Notes: generated by a model from the letters alone, not told the origin. 64,000 nucleotides of DNA from Agrobacterium arsenijevicii (GCA_000949895.1 JWIT01000002.1:1-64000), one strand, 5' to 3'; shown: positions 1 through 11,007, counted from the first letter of the stretch. A program made the numbers and translations.

Positions 1-1
1 C

Positions 2-346
2 CGCGGACGAATGCAGGTATTTGCCGCCTCCGCGCATATTCCGGTTTGCGTGATGATGATCGGCGGGGTGGGCTGGATGGCGGGACCCGCCTGCATCGTA
101 CCCCGGCAGAGCATAGCGCTCTATGAAGCCGCAAGGGCAGGAAACTGGATGCTGGCGATGGAGATGCAGCGGCCGATGTGGAAGGTCAACGAAATATTCG
201 CGAAATATTCGATTGCCGCCTGCATCAAGACGGCAATCGAGTTGCAGGGTTTCGCCGTTGGTGCGCCGGTTCATCCGCAGTTGCCGCTCGGGGACGCCGC
301 GCGGGCTGAGATTGCCGACGTGCTGCGCGATGTCGGCGCGCTCTGA
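2..346 (+). CDS. Dihydrodipicolinate synthase (DapA) family lyase/aldolase, C-terminal part
   Basis: The reading frame is open from the first complete codon, so the gene begins before the window and only about 114 C-terminal residues are seen. The segment GGVGWMAGPACIVP followed by a helical tail is typical of the end of the TIM-barrel DapA/NanA superfamily, which does Schiff-base aldol chemistry on pyruvate or related 2-oxo acids. The catalytic lysine and tyrosine lie in the missing part, so the substrate cannot be deduced. It ends 40 bases before the first nucleoside hydrolase on the same strand and may belong to that operon. Confidence 0.8.
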   Translation, partial: RGRMQVFAASAHIPVCVMMIGGVGWMAGPACIVPRQSIALYEAARAGNWMLAMEMQRPMWKVNEIFAKYSIAACIKTAIELQGFAVGAPVHPQLPLGDAARAEIADVLRDVGAL

Positions 347-386
347 ACTCTTCCGATCCCACACCACACATTGAAGGCATTTGAGA

Positions 387-1346
387 ATGAAGCCGATTTC
401 GATCATCGTCGATTGTGATCCCGGTATCGACGACACCATTGCGCTCCTCACCGCATTCGTGTCGCCGGAACTCAAGATCCTTGGCATCACGCCGGTCTGC
501 GGCAACCAGCCGTTGGAGCGGACGGTGCGCAACGCCCTGCAGGTCTGCGAACTTGGCGGGCGAACCGATATCCCGGTCTATGCCGGCTGTTTCCGGCCGA
601 TGCTGCGCGAGCCGATCCACGGCCAGTTCCACGGCAAGACCGGGCTCGGAAACACCGTTCTGCCTGAGCCGGCCAAGAAGGTGGAAACCATGTCCGCCGT
701 CGATTTCCTGATCGAAGCGCTGGGCGGAGCGGCTGAAAAGGGCGAGCGTATCACGCTCTGCTGTCTCGGCCCGATGACCAACGTTGCGGTCGCGCTGCGC
801 ATGAAGCCGCAGATCGCCGAAGGCATCGAGCGTATCGTGATGATGGGCGGCGCCTATCGGGAGCCCGGCAACCGCACGATGACCTCGGAATACAATGTTC
901 TGGCCGATCCGCACGCCGTCCACGTGGTATTTTCAAGCGGTATCCCGATTGTCGCATTGGCGCTCGATGCCACCCATCAGGTCATGCTGAAGCCGGAACA
1001 TGTCACTGAGTTTTCGCGCGTCAGCGGACGCATTTCGCAGACGCTAGCCGAGTTGATGGCTTTCTGGGACCGCAATGACGTTCCCCGCTACGGTTCGCGC
1101 GGCGGCCCGCTGCATGATCCGCTGGTCATGGCCTATATTCTTGCACCGCATCTGTTCGAAACCCAGAAGGCGCGTGTCTTCGTCGAATATGAAAGCGAAC
1201 TCTGCATGGGACAGACGATTGCCGATTGGTACGGCAAGAGCGGTCTTAAACCCAACGCCGACATCGTCACCAAGGTTGATGCCGAAGGCGTGATCGCCTT
1301 CTTCCTCGAACGCCTGTCGCGTTACGCTGAAAAGGCCATCGCATGA
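387..1346 (+). CDS. Nucleoside hydrolase, IunH family (first copy)
   Basis: This enzyme is predicted to hydrolyse the N-glycosidic bond of ribonucleosides to free base and ribose in the cytoplasm. The N-terminal DCDPGIDDTIAL is the Ca2+-binding signature of the family. GPMTNVAVAL, MMGGAYREPGN, the central SEYNVLADPHA and a late GGPLHDPL, carrying the conserved active-site His and Asp, are all in place. The length of about 319 residues is normal. A TTG at 381 is also possible, but ATG at 387 matches the family start. The gene overlaps the next hydrolase by four bases (ATGA), so the two are probably translated together. Base specificity cannot be read from the sequence. Confidence 0.93.
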   Translation: MKPISIIVDCDPGIDDTIALLTAFVSPELKILGITPVCGNQPLERTVRNALQVCELGGRTDIPVYAGCFRPMLREPIHGQFHGKTGLGNTVLPEPAKKVETMSAVDFLIEALGGAAEKGERITLCCLGPMTNVAVALRMKPQIAEGIERIVMMGGAYREPGNRTMTSEYNVLADPHAVHVVFSSGIPIVALALDATHQVMLKPEHVTEFSRVSGRISQTLAELMAFWDRNDVPRYGSRGGPLHDPLVMAYILAPHLFETQKARVFVEYESELCMGQTIADWYGKSGLKPNADIVTKVDAEGVIAFFLERLSRYAEKAIA

Positions 1347-2323
1347 GTATCCACAAGGTCATCATCGATGCGGACCCTGGTGTGGACGATGCCGCCGCTA
1401 TCCTGATGGCGCTTGCCTCGCCTGAAATCGAGGTGCTCGGCCTGTCTATAGTTGCCGGCAACGTGCCGCTGCACGACACTGTCGCCAATGCCTGCAAGCT
1501 GGTGGGCCTGAGCGGCAAGCGCGGCGTGCCAGTCTATGCGGGCGCCAGCGGACCGCTGGTGCGCGAGCAGGTTCTCGGCAAATATGCCCGCATTGGTGCC
1601 TTCGATGACGGGTTGGTCAAGGCCGGCGGGATCGTGCCGGAGGAAGAAAATGCGGTGCAGTTCATCGTGCGAACCGCACGTGCCGCAGTAGATGCCGGCG
1701 AGCAGATCACCATCTGCGCCATCGGGCCGATGACCAATATTGCGCTTGCGCTCGTCCAGCATCCGGATGTCGCGCGTGGCATCGGCCGGATCGTTGCCAT
1801 GGGCGGTGCTTTCACCGCACTTGGCCACCGCACGCCATGGGCGGAGTTCAATATCTATGCCGACCCGCATGCGGCCGAGATCGTCTTCCAGTCGGGTGTG
1901 CCGATCGTGCTGATGCCGCTCGACATGACATTCAAGGCGCTGTTCACCGCCGAACATTTTGCAAAATTCCGCGCCGGTGGCGAAGCGGGCAATGCGCTCT
2001 TCAACCTTTTCTCCACCTTCGACCGCAGCGACGTGAAACGCTTCGGTCGCCCGGGCGGGCCGATCCACGATGCGACCACCATCGCCTGGTTGATCCGCCC
2101 CGAACTGTTCACCAGTTGCGAAGCTTTTGTCGGCATTCAGGTCACTGGCCTTACAATGGGTTATACCTATGCCGATTTCTACAAGAAGATGGACCGGGCG
2201 GCTAACGCCACCGTCGTCACCGATATCGACGAGACCGGTTTCATCGAATTGCTGATCGAGCGCATCTCCCGCCATGGGGGCGAAGCGCTCGACGGACAAA
2301 CCCCGGGAGGCTCAAGCTCATGA
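1343..2323 (+). CDS. Nucleoside hydrolase, IunH family (second copy)
   Basis: A second inosine/uridine-preferring hydrolase of 326 residues follows in an ATGA overlap. DADPGVDDAAAIL (residues about 9-21), GPMTNIALAL, MGGAFTALGHRTPWAEFN, ADPHAAEIVF and GGPIHDATT cover the usual metal- and ribose-binding motifs. It is clearly diverged from the first copy: WAEFNIYADPH here against SEYNVLADPH there, and HDAT against HDPL. The pair may therefore split purine and pyrimidine, or ribo- and modified nucleosides, between them; that is inference. It overlaps the first permease by four bases. Confidence 0.93.
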   Translation: MSIHKVIIDADPGVDDAAAILMALASPEIEVLGLSIVAGNVPLHDTVANACKLVGLSGKRGVPVYAGASGPLVREQVLGKYARIGAFDDGLVKAGGIVPEEENAVQFIVRTARAAVDAGEQITICAIGPMTNIALALVQHPDVARGIGRIVAMGGAFTALGHRTPWAEFNIYADPHAAEIVFQSGVPIVLMPLDMTFKALFTAEHFAKFRAGGEAGNALFNLFSTFDRSDVKRFGRPGGPIHDATTIAWLIRPELFTSCEAFVGIQVTGLTMGYTYADFYKKMDRAANATVVTDIDETGFIELLIERISRHGGEALDGQTPGGSSS

Positions 2324-3294
2324 GCGGATATATCCTAAGCCGGTCCATGCAGACCGTGCTCACCCTTCTCGTCATGTCGGTTCTGGTCTTTGCCGGCCTC
2401 TATCTCGTCGGCAATCCGGTCGACGTGCTGCTGAGCTCGACGGCGACGCCGGCTGAACGGCTGCAGGTCATCCAGTCTTTCGGTCTCGACAAGCCGGTAT
2501 GGGAACAATATTGGCTGTTTCTGACCCGCGCACTCTCCGGCGATCTTGGCAATTCCTTCGTGTTCAACCAGCCGGCGCTGACGCTGATCCTGAACCGCAT
2601 GCCCGCCACGCTGGAGCTTGCCTTCGTTGCGCTGTTCATGGCGCTTGTCATCGGCATTCCGCTCGGCGTTTATGCCGGCCTGAAGCCGAAGGGTCTCATC
2701 TCCAAGTCGGTCATGACCTTCTCCATCCTCGGCTTCAGCCTGCCGACCTTCTGGATCGGTCTTGTGATGATAATGTTCTTCAGCGTCTATCTGGGCTGGC
2801 TGCCGGCATCAGGCCGAGGCGACACGGTGTCCGTGCTCGGCATGCCGCTCAGCCTCTTCACGCTGGATGGCCTGTCGCATCTTCTGCTGCCGGCGTTCAA
2901 TCTGGCGCTGTTCAAGATTTCGCTCGTCATCCGTTTGACTCGCGCTGGCGTCATGGAAACCATGCAGCTCGATTTTGTCCGTTTCGCCCGCGCCAAGGGC
3001 TTGCCGGAACGCCGCATCGTCACCGTCCACGTTCTCAAGAACACCCTGATCCCGCTGATCACGGTCATCGGGCTGGAACTCGGTTCGCTGATTGCCTTTG
3101 CCGTTGTGACCGAAACCATCTTTGCATGGCCAGGCATGGGCAAGTTGATCATCGACGCCATCGGCGTTCTCGATCGCCCGGTTATTCTCGCCTATCTGAT
3201 GATCACCGTCGTCATGTTCAGCGTCATCAACCTTCTGGTCGACATCCTCTATTCGATCGTCGATCCCCGCGTCCGTCTTGAGGGGAACTCGTGA
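2320..3294 (+). CDS. ABC transporter permease, dipeptide/oligopeptide (DppB) type
   Basis: Inner-membrane permease of 324 residues with six hydrophobic segments, the first at residues about 9-30. The DppB-type N-terminal region ends with a periplasmic loop carrying LDKPVWEQYWLFL and GDLGNSF. The EAA loop is RLTRAGVMETMQLDFVRFAR with AKGLPERR. Family members import peptides, nickel, sugars or other small solutes; the flanking nucleoside hydrolases and ribokinase point to nucleosides or a nucleoside derivative. The start overlaps the preceding stop (ATGA). No substrate-binding protein is in the window; it could lie upstream of position 1. Confidence 0.93.
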   Translation: MSGYILSRSMQTVLTLLVMSVLVFAGLYLVGNPVDVLLSSTATPAERLQVIQSFGLDKPVWEQYWLFLTRALSGDLGNSFVFNQPALTLILNRMPATLELAFVALFMALVIGIPLGVYAGLKPKGLISKSVMTFSILGFSLPTFWIGLVMIMFFSVYLGWLPASGRGDTVSVLGMPLSLFTLDGLSHLLLPAFNLALFKISLVIRLTRAGVMETMQLDFVRFARAKGLPERRIVTVHVLKNTLIPLITVIGLELGSLIAFAVVTETIFAWPGMGKLIIDAIGVLDRPVILAYLMITVVMFSVINLLVDILYSIVDPRVRLEGNS

Positions 3295-4232
3295 TGACCG
3301 ACAACAACAGCTCGACCATTTCGGTCCATGCCGCCGCAAACAGCGGCGCAAAATCCACCTCGCGTTCGCCTGCGCGCGAACTCATCTCTGCTTTGCTGAA
3401 CGACAAGCTGGCGCTGTTCGGCATCGTGCTGGTAACGATCTTTATTCTCGCTGCCATCTTCGCACCGATCATCGCGCCGCAGAACCCGTATGATCTGGCG
3501 CAGCTGGATATTCTCGATGGTCGCCTGCCGCCCGGTTCGGAAAGCATGTCGGGCACGACCTACCTGATCGGCACGGACACTCAGGGCCGTGATCTGTTCA
3601 GCGCCATTCTCTACGGTTTGCGCACGAGTATTCTTGTCGGCCTTTCCAGTGCAGCGATCGCGCTTGTCATCGGTGCGTCGATCGGTTTGACCAGTGCTTA
3701 TGTCGGTGGTCGGCTGGACTCGGTGCTGATGCGTATCGTCGATATTCAGCTCAGCTTCCCGGCCATCCTAATTGCCCTCATTTTCCTCGCCATTCTCGGT
3801 CAGGGCGTCGACAAGATCATTCTGGCGCTGGTGGTGACGCAATGGGCCTATTATGCCCGTACAATCCGCGGTTCTGCTCTGGTGGAACGCAAGCGTGCTT
3901 ACGTAGACGCCGCTCGTTCGATGGCGCTGCCGGATCGCAGCATCCTGTTCCGGCATATTCTACCGAACTGCCTGCCACCGCTGATCGTCGTCGCTACCAT
4001 GCGTGTCGCCTATGCTATCATGCTGGAAGCAACGCTTTCGTTCCTGGGCATCGGCTTGCCGGTCACCGAACCGTCGCTCGGCCTGTTGATTTCGAACGGC
4101 TTCGAATACCTGCTTTCCGGTGACTACTGGATCAGCTTCTTCCCGGGCATCGCCCTACTGTTGCTCATCGTCGCGATCAATCTGATCGGCGATTCCCTGC
4201 GCGACATCCTCAATCCGCGTCGTGAGGGCTAA
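3294..4232 (+). CDS. ABC transporter permease, dipeptide/oligopeptide (DppC) type
   Basis: Second membrane subunit, about 312 residues. It opens with a hydrophilic cytoplasmic tail, then the first membrane helix at about residues 35-60. LIGTDTQGRDLFSAILYGLRTSI is a DppC hallmark, shown here as the stretches IGTDTQGRD and YGLRTSILVG. The EAA-type coupling loop reads YVDAARSMALPDRSILFRH. A GTG at 3291 and ATG at 3294 are both in frame; GAGGGG at 3280-3285 serves either. It overlaps the previous stop codon and pairs with the DppB-type protein to form the translocation pore. Confidence 0.92.
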   Translation: MTDNNSSTISVHAAANSGAKSTSRSPARELISALLNDKLALFGIVLVTIFILAAIFAPIIAPQNPYDLAQLDILDGRLPPGSESMSGTTYLIGTDTQGRDLFSAILYGLRTSILVGLSSAAIALVIGASIGLTSAYVGGRLDSVLMRIVDIQLSFPAILIALIFLAILGQGVDKIILALVVTQWAYYARTIRGSALVERKRAYVDAARSMALPDRSILFRHILPNCLPPLIVVATMRVAYAIMLEATLSFLGIGLPVTEPSLGLLISNGFEYLLSGDYWISFFPGIALLLLIVAINLIGDSLRDILNPRREG

Positions 4233-4236
4233 GATC

Positions 4237-6042
<1,806 letters not shown>

Positions 6043-6054
6043 GGAAAACAGGCC

Positions 6055-6954
6055 ATGATCATCACCTTCGGCTCAATCAATGTCGACTTCGTTTATGAGG
6101 TCGAAGACATGCCGCAGCCGGGTCAGACCCTGTTGACCAAAAGTTTTCGGACGGAAGCCGGTGGCAAAGGCGCCAACCAGGCGCTGGCGGCTGCCCGCGA
6201 TGGTGCCGAAGTGGTGATGGTGGGGGCCGTAGGGCAAGATGGTCTGGCGGAGATTGGCTTGCAGAACCTGAAGAGCGCAACGGATATTACCCGGGTGGCT
6301 TCGATCGACGGACCGACCGGTAATGCCTCGATCCATATCGATGCCCAGGGGCGGAACATGATTGTGGTGGCGGCGGGGGCCAATCTGGTGGCTTCCTCGG
6401 ACTCTGTGGAGGAGGGGCTGTTGCTGCGCGCCAATATCGTGCTCATGCAAATGGAAAACGACGTACTGGAAGTGGAAAAACTCATCCGCCGCACGCTCGT
6501 CTCGAAGGCGATCTCGATCCTTAATCTTGCGCCGGCTTTTCCCCTGTCGGAAGAGGTTCTGTCGTTATGCGATCTGATCGTCGTCAATGAGGACGAAGCA
6601 GAGGCTCTGGCAGGTTGGCTGGGCTGCGCCCCTTCGGCAGAAGCATTGTCGGTACGGCTCGATACCGGTGTTCTGCGGACACTTGGCGGTGACGGTGCTG
6701 AAGCCTGCGCGTTTGGCGAGCATGTTCGTATCGCGGCCATGTCGGTTGACGTACAGGACACAACGGCAGCTGGCGATTGTTTCGTCGGGGTGCTTGCCTC
6801 AGGATTGGACTGCGGCTTGCCGCTCAAAGCGGCCATGCAGCGGGCGTCGGTCGCCGCGGCGCTGACATGCTCACGAAAAGGTAGTCAGAGCAGTATCCCC
6901 GAGCGGCGGGCTACGGATTCCGTCGAAATAGGTGCAACTAGCCCAGCTGCATGA
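6055..6954 (+). CDS. Ribokinase-like PfkB-family carbohydrate kinase
   Basis: Predicted ATP-dependent sugar kinase of 299 residues. The N-terminal GSINVDFVYEVEDMPQPGQT and GGKGANQALAA form the sugar-binding PfkB signature 1. The C-terminal DTTAAGDCFVG contains the anion hole and catalytic Asp and matches the ribokinase form (DTTAAGD) rather than the fructokinase form. AAGGA before ATG at 6055 is a clear ribosome-binding site. At the end of an operon with two nucleoside hydrolases, phosphorylating the ribose they release is the simplest role. Specificity for ribose is inferred, so no gene symbol is given. Confidence 0.9.
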   Translation: MIITFGSINVDFVYEVEDMPQPGQTLLTKSFRTEAGGKGANQALAAARDGAEVVMVGAVGQDGLAEIGLQNLKSATDITRVASIDGPTGNASIHIDAQGRNMIVVAAGANLVASSDSVEEGLLLRANIVLMQMENDVLEVEKLIRRTLVSKAISILNLAPAFPLSEEVLSLCDLIVVNEDEAEALAGWLGCAPSAEALSVRLDTGVLRTLGGDGAEACAFGEHVRIAAMSVDVQDTTAAGDCFVGVLASGLDCGLPLKAAMQRASVAAALTCSRKGSQSSIPERRATDSVEIGATSPAA

Positions 6955-7345
6955 CGTTGCCAGCACTTTTCCAACGTGGTTCGGATCGGTCTTCTCGATT
7001 GTATTAATCTATCCGCCGAACTGGCATGGCCGATGCTTCGATACTGTTCAAGAACGAACATGGCTCTTGACCCATAAGCAGCCTCCTCAGAGCTTTCATT
7101 GCTTAGAAAAACTAACGAAAGTCTCTGACTTTCTAAATTGAGCTAAGTTTCGAGGAAGCGTACGTTATGGTCAAGCTGCTCGGGAGGCAGCTGGGAGTGG
7201 CAGATCGCACTGCTATCCCGCAGAGGAGGAAGGTCCATTCGATCCGAGCAAGTGATGGGGCGTGATGCCTCGGCACAGGGTCTAGATGTGTGCCGAAACC
7301 AGCGGGGGCTCCTCACATTTGTCCCTAGCTGAGGATGTAATCACG
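6955..7345. other. Intergenic region between nucleoside operon and TRAP locus
   Basis: About 390 bases with lower coding character. A weak hairpin (GAAAGT, loop CTCTG, ACTTTC, near 7118-7134) is visible and could end the kinase transcript, but it lacks a T-run. The promoter of the next operon should lie here; no convincing -35/-10 pair or operator could be picked by eye. Confidence 0.5.
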
Positions 7346-8704
7346 ATGAATCTTTCTTCCCTTCTGTCGCTTCGCGCTGCCAACGGCCGCCCGGTCAGAG
7401 TGGCCTTGATCGGCGCCGGCAAATTCGGCTCCATGGTTCTTGCCCAGGCTCAGAGGATCAGCGGTCTCCACATGGTCGCAGTCGTTGACCTAGATGTCGG
7501 CAAAGCGCGTGAATCCATGCAGCGTGTCGGCTGGCCGAAAGAGCGCTATGAGGCCAAAAGCTGCGGTGACGCAATCAAAACCGGCCAGACATATGTGACC
7601 AGCGACGTCAAAGAAGTATTCGGTTGCGACGAGATCGAATGCGTGATCGAGGCGACCGGCCATCCGATTGCCGGCACGCGCCACGCGTTAGGTGCAATCG
7701 AGGCCAAGAAGCATGTCGTCATGGTCAACGTCGAAGCGGATGTCATGGTTGGCCCAATCCTTGCGGAAAAAGCGCGTGCCGCTGGTGTCATCTATTCAAT
7801 GGCTTACGGCGACCAGCCGGCACTTATATGCGAACTTGTCGATTGGGCGCGTGCAACCGGATTTGAGATCACTTCTGCCGGCAAGGGCATGAATTTCGAG
7901 CCGCGTTACCGCTATTCCACGCCGGATACGGTCTGGGGACTGTTCGGCTGGACGGAGGAACAGGTAGCGGCTGACAATCTCAATCCGAAACTCTACAATT
8001 CCTTCACCGACGGAACCAAGGCGGCCATCGAAATGGCGGCCGTTGCTAACGGCACCGGGCTCGATTGCCCGGACGATGGTTTGGCTTTCCCGCCTGCAGG
8101 TCTTCACGATCTTGCCCGCGTCTTCCGTCCGGTGTCCGACGGCGGCCGCATGGCGCGGTCCGGCCTGGTTGATATTGCCGCCAGTCAAGAGCCCGATGGT
8201 CGCGAGGTGTTCAATAACATCCGCTACGGCGTCTTCGTCACATTCAAGGCACATAACGAATATGCCCGTGCCTGCTTCAAGCAGTATGGCCTGCTGACTG
8301 ACCCGTCTGGCTGGTACGCTTCCATGTGGCGGCCATTCCACATCATCGGCCTTGAAACATCGGTCAGCGTATTGTCCGCCGTGCTCAGGAACGAACCGAC
8401 GGGTTGCTCGTCGGAGTTTCGTGGAGATGCGGTGGCAACAGCAAAGAAGGATATGCAGCCAGGCGAAATGCTGGACGGCGAGGGTGGCTACGCGGTGTGG
8501 GCTAACGCCATCCCGGCGAACCGAAGTCTGGACCTCAAGGCGCTGCCGATCGGCCTTGCCCATAACGTCAAGCTCAAGCGGCCGATCAAAAAGGACCAGA
8601 TCGTCTCCTTTGATGATGTAGAGATCGTCAAGGATCTGGATGTCGTCGGCCTGCGTCGGGAGATGGAAGATCGCTTCCGTCCGGCCAAGATGGCAGCAGA
8701 GTGA
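7346..8704 (+). CDS. NAD(P)-dependent homoserine-dehydrogenase-like oxidoreductase with SAF domain
   Basis: About 452 residues. The N-terminal Rossmann fold starts with VALIGAGKFGSMV (near residue 18). A central catalytic-type domain contains GDQPALICELVDWARATGFE and GKGMNFEP. The C-terminal part (GYAVWANAIP, PIGLAHNVKLKRPIKKDQIVSFDDVEI) is a SAF domain, as in sialic-acid synthase, antifreeze proteins and altronate dehydratase. Proteins of this build (COG4091 type) are often loosely annotated as homoserine dehydrogenase or FlgA; neither fits this context of TRAP uptake and acid oxidoreductases. It probably oxidises or rearranges an acid substrate. ATG at 7346 is chosen over 7286 because of GAGG at 7331 and the family start. 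Confidence 0.8.
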   Translation: MNLSSLLSLRAANGRPVRVALIGAGKFGSMVLAQAQRISGLHMVAVVDLDVGKARESMQRVGWPKERYEAKSCGDAIKTGQTYVTSDVKEVFGCDEIECVIEATGHPIAGTRHALGAIEAKKHVVMVNVEADVMVGPILAEKARAAGVIYSMAYGDQPALICELVDWARATGFEITSAGKGMNFEPRYRYSTPDTVWGLFGWTEEQVAADNLNPKLYNSFTDGTKAAIEMAAVANGTGLDCPDDGLAFPPAGLHDLARVFRPVSDGGRMARSGLVDIAASQEPDGREVFNNIRYGVFVTFKAHNEYARACFKQYGLLTDPSGWYASMWRPFHIIGLETSVSVLSAVLRNEPTGCSSEFRGDAVATAKKDMQPGEMLDGEGGYAVWANAIPANRSLDLKALPIGLAHNVKLKRPIKKDQIVSFDDVEIVKDLDVVGLRREMEDRFRPAKMAAE

Positions 8705-8720
8705 CCGGGGAGGGCAGCAA

Positions 8721-9026
8721 ATGGACACGAAAGCCTTCGTTGTGATCGCCGAATTTCAGGTCAAGCCCGGCAAGCTCGAGGCTTTCCTGGCTGCCGCCAT
8801 GGACGACGCTATGCATTCGATCGCAGATGAGGATGGCTGCCGGCAATTCGACATCGCATGCTCGCAGAGCGAGCCCGATACGGTTGTCTTCTACGAAGTC
8901 TATGATAGCCGTGCAGCGTTCGATGGCCATCTGAAAACGCCGCACCTGCGGCGTTTTCAAGACGCTTTCCCGTCACTTGTCATAGAGGAAAGGCCGGTCC
9001 GCTTCCTGCAGCGGCGGTACCCTTGA
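8721..9026 (+). CDS. ABM-fold (antibiotic biosynthesis monooxygenase-like) small protein
   Basis: A 101-residue dimeric ferredoxin-like alpha/beta barrel protein. FVVIAEFQVKPGKLEAFL at the start, CRQFDIACSQSEPDTVVFYEVYDS in the middle and FDGHLKTPHLRRF near the end are the classic ABM pattern (as in YgiN or LsrG), including the conserved His of the HL motif. Members act as quinol or lactone-handling monooxygenases or as isomerases. Here it lies between two dehydrogenases, so a role in rearranging or detoxifying an unstable intermediate is likely. ATG at 8721 follows GGGGAGGG (8707-8714); the longer upstream frame overlaps the previous gene and is not used. Confidence 0.87.
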   Translation: MDTKAFVVIAEFQVKPGKLEAFLAAAMDDAMHSIADEDGCRQFDIACSQSEPDTVVFYEVYDSRAAFDGHLKTPHLRRFQDAFPSLVIEERPVRFLQRRYP

Positions 9027-9042
9027 TGCGGAGGGAAGGTTG

Positions 9043-9927
9043 ATGGTCGACACTATCCGCAACATCGCCGTCATCGGCACGGGCATTATGGGCGGTCCCA
9101 TGGCCGGGCGGCTGGCGGAAGCCGGATTTCCGGTGCGTGCCTGGAACAGGACCTTGGACAAAGCTGCCGCATTGCGGGAAAGCGGGGTAGTCGTCGCCGA
9201 TCATGCCATCGACGCCGTCAGCAACGCAGATGCAGTCATCTGTATGCTGAGTTCCGGCCCGGTTTGCGAGGCGTTGCTCACGGGGCCGGCAGGCGTCATC
9301 GCCGCTATGCGGCCAGGCTCCACGCTTGTCGTGATGAGTTCCATCCCGGTGGAAACCGCAATAGCGATCGCAGTTGCCGCGTCTGAACACGATGTCGGAT
9401 GCCTTGACGCACCAGTCTCCGGCGGTGAGAAGGGCGCCCGGGAAGGGACACTCGCGATCATGGCGGGTGGTGACGCGACGCTTGTGGACGCGATGCGACC
9501 CGTTCTTGCCTATCTCGGGCGTGTCACGCACGTCGGTCCGGTTGGAAGTGGATCGCTGACCAAGCTCGCAAATCAGTTGATCGTCGCTTCGACGATCTGT
9601 TCGGTGGCCGAGGCACTGACGCTTGCCAAGAGCGGCGGTGCAGATCCGGCGCGGGTGCGCGAGGCCCTGCTCGGGGGGTTCGCGGATTCGACGGTGTTCC
9701 GCCAACACGGGCTTCGAATGGTAGAGGGAAATTTCGAGCCCGGTGGTCCGGCGAAATATCAGGTGAAGGATACATCCACGGCTCTGGGTTTTGCCCGAAA
9801 CCGCGGTTTGAGATTGCCGGTCAGCGAGGAGGTTGACCGACTATTCCAGGCTATGGTCGATAATGGCGATGGCGATCTGGACCACAGCGGGATTATCCGC
9901 GAACTGCAGCGAATGAACGCAAGCTGA
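9043..9927 (+). CDS. Beta-hydroxyacid dehydrogenase (3-hydroxyisobutyrate / tartronate semialdehyde reductase family)
   Basis: 294-residue NAD(P)-dependent enzyme. The Rossmann motif IGTGIMGGPMAGRLAEAG lies near residue 10. The substrate motif LDAPVSGGEKGAREGTLAIMAGG and catalytic lysine motif GSGSLTKLANQ follow. The C-terminal helical domain includes FARNRGLRLPVSEEVD. Family enzymes interconvert 3-hydroxy acids and semialdehydes (GarR, MmsB, LtnD). In this operon, next to a TRAP importer, a sugar-acid-like substrate is likely. GAGGG at 9031-9035 is seven bases before ATG 9043. Confidence 0.9.
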   Translation: MVDTIRNIAVIGTGIMGGPMAGRLAEAGFPVRAWNRTLDKAAALRESGVVVADHAIDAVSNADAVICMLSSGPVCEALLTGPAGVIAAMRPGSTLVVMSSIPVETAIAIAVAASEHDVGCLDAPVSGGEKGAREGTLAIMAGGDATLVDAMRPVLAYLGRVTHVGPVGSGSLTKLANQLIVASTICSVAEALTLAKSGGADPARVREALLGGFADSTVFRQHGLRMVEGNFEPGGPAKYQVKDTSTALGFARNRGLRLPVSEEVDRLFQAMVDNGDGDLDHSGIIRELQRMNAS

Positions 9928-9975
9928 GCATGCCATCGGCATTCTCGAATCGACGAACAATGGGAGGAGAAACCA

Positions 9976-10971
9976 ATGAACTATCTGAGCATCCGTAGCC
10001 TCATCGCCGCCGCCGCCATTTTCACGGCCGGTGTCGTGCAGGCCGAGACCTTGACACTGTCGACGCCCGATCCGGATACGTCCGAAATTACCCTTGCGGC
10101 AAAGAAATTCGCCGAGCTCGTTTCTGCAAAGACCAACGGAGAGCTCACGGTCAAGGTCTTCCCTAACGGCACACTCTATGGTGGCGATCCGTCCGCCGGG
10201 GTCAAGCAGCTGGCGGGTGGTTCGCTGGACATGCTGCTCAATTCCACATCGCTTTACGCGACCTTCAATCCCAAGTTCACGGCCATCGCCATCCCCTATC
10301 AGTTCCGGGATATCGACCAGCTGCGCGCTTACCTCGACAGCGATCTCGGCAAGGAACTTCAGTCCGATCTTGGTAAGATCGGTATCCAGGGGCTGGACCT
10401 CTGGTCCCGCCCTTTACGTCAGATCACAAATTCCAAGATCGCCATCACCTCGCCGGCAGATATGAAGGGTATGAAGCTGCGTGTTCCCAATAATCCGCTC
10501 TGGGTGGAATTCTTCGGCGCGATGGGGGCGGCCCCGACACCTATGGCATTTGCCGAGGTCTACAATGCCTTGCAGTTGAAAGTTGTCGACGGCCAGGAAA
10601 ACCCGATCAATGTTCCGGTCAGCGCAAAACTCTACGAAGTGCAGAAGTATGCGACGATCAGCAATCATATCGCTGATGCCTGGGTGCTTGGCATGAACCC
10701 GGCCCGCTATAGTGGCCTGAGTGACACTTTTAAAGCTGCGTTGAACGATGCAGCAAAGGAAACCGAGGCCTGGAAGGCCGGAAATGATGCCGCTGATATC
10801 GAAAGATCGCTGGCGACACTCAAGAGCAACGGCATGGAAGTCAACGAACTAACCCAAGAGCAGCGCAAGGCCTTTGTCGATGTCGCTGCCGGCCTTTCCG
10901 ACAAGTTTTCGGCGCTGATCAAGGACAAATCTTTCTTCGAGCGTACCCGCAGCTTCATCGCGACGAACTGA
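9976..10971 (+). CDS. TRAP transporter substrate-binding protein, DctP family
   Basis: Periplasmic receptor of 331 residues. A Sec signal peptide covers about residues 1-23 (hydrophobic SLIAAAAIFTAGV then VQA before ETLTLS). The DctP fold is shown by FAELVSAKTNGELTVKVFPNGTLYG, the conserved arginine region SRPLRQITNSKIAI where the ligand carboxylate is normally bound, MKLRVPNNPLW, and VDGQENPINVP. Such receptors bind small carboxylates, often sugar acids, by a salt bridge to the conserved Arg. It heads the DctP-Q-M set; a terminator-like hairpin follows it. GGGAGGAG before ATG 9976 is strong. Confidence 0.93.
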   Translation: MNYLSIRSLIAAAAIFTAGVVQAETLTLSTPDPDTSEITLAAKKFAELVSAKTNGELTVKVFPNGTLYGGDPSAGVKQLAGGSLDMLLNSTSLYATFNPKFTAIAIPYQFRDIDQLRAYLDSDLGKELQSDLGKIGIQGLDLWSRPLRQITNSKIAITSPADMKGMKLRVPNNPLWVEFFGAMGAAPTPMAFAEVYNALQLKVVDGQENPINVPVSAKLYEVQKYATISNHIADAWVLGMNPARYSGLSDTFKAALNDAAKETEAWKAGNDAADIERSLATLKSNGMEVNELTQEQRKAFVDVAAGLSDKFSALIKDKSFFERTRSFIATN

Positions 10972-10979
10972 TGTTTCCT

Positions 10980-11007
10980 CGGCACTTTGCCTGAAGGCAA
11001 AGTGCCG
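10980..11007 (+). terminator. Intra-operon hairpin between dctP and dctQ
   Basis: Perfect 12-bp inverted repeat: CGGCACTTTGCC, loop TGAA, GGCAAAGTGCCG, followed eight bases later by five T residues (11016-11020). It lies in the 74-base gap between receptor and small permease. Such elements usually stabilise or partly end the receptor transcript, so that receptor exceeds permease; that use here is inferred. Confidence 0.75.

Noticed and set aside
7346..8704. FlgA or homoserine dehydrogenase as the function of the SAF-domain protein
   Set aside because: A SAF domain alone explains FlgA hits, and there are no flagellar or threonine genes near; only a general oxidoreductase call is supported.
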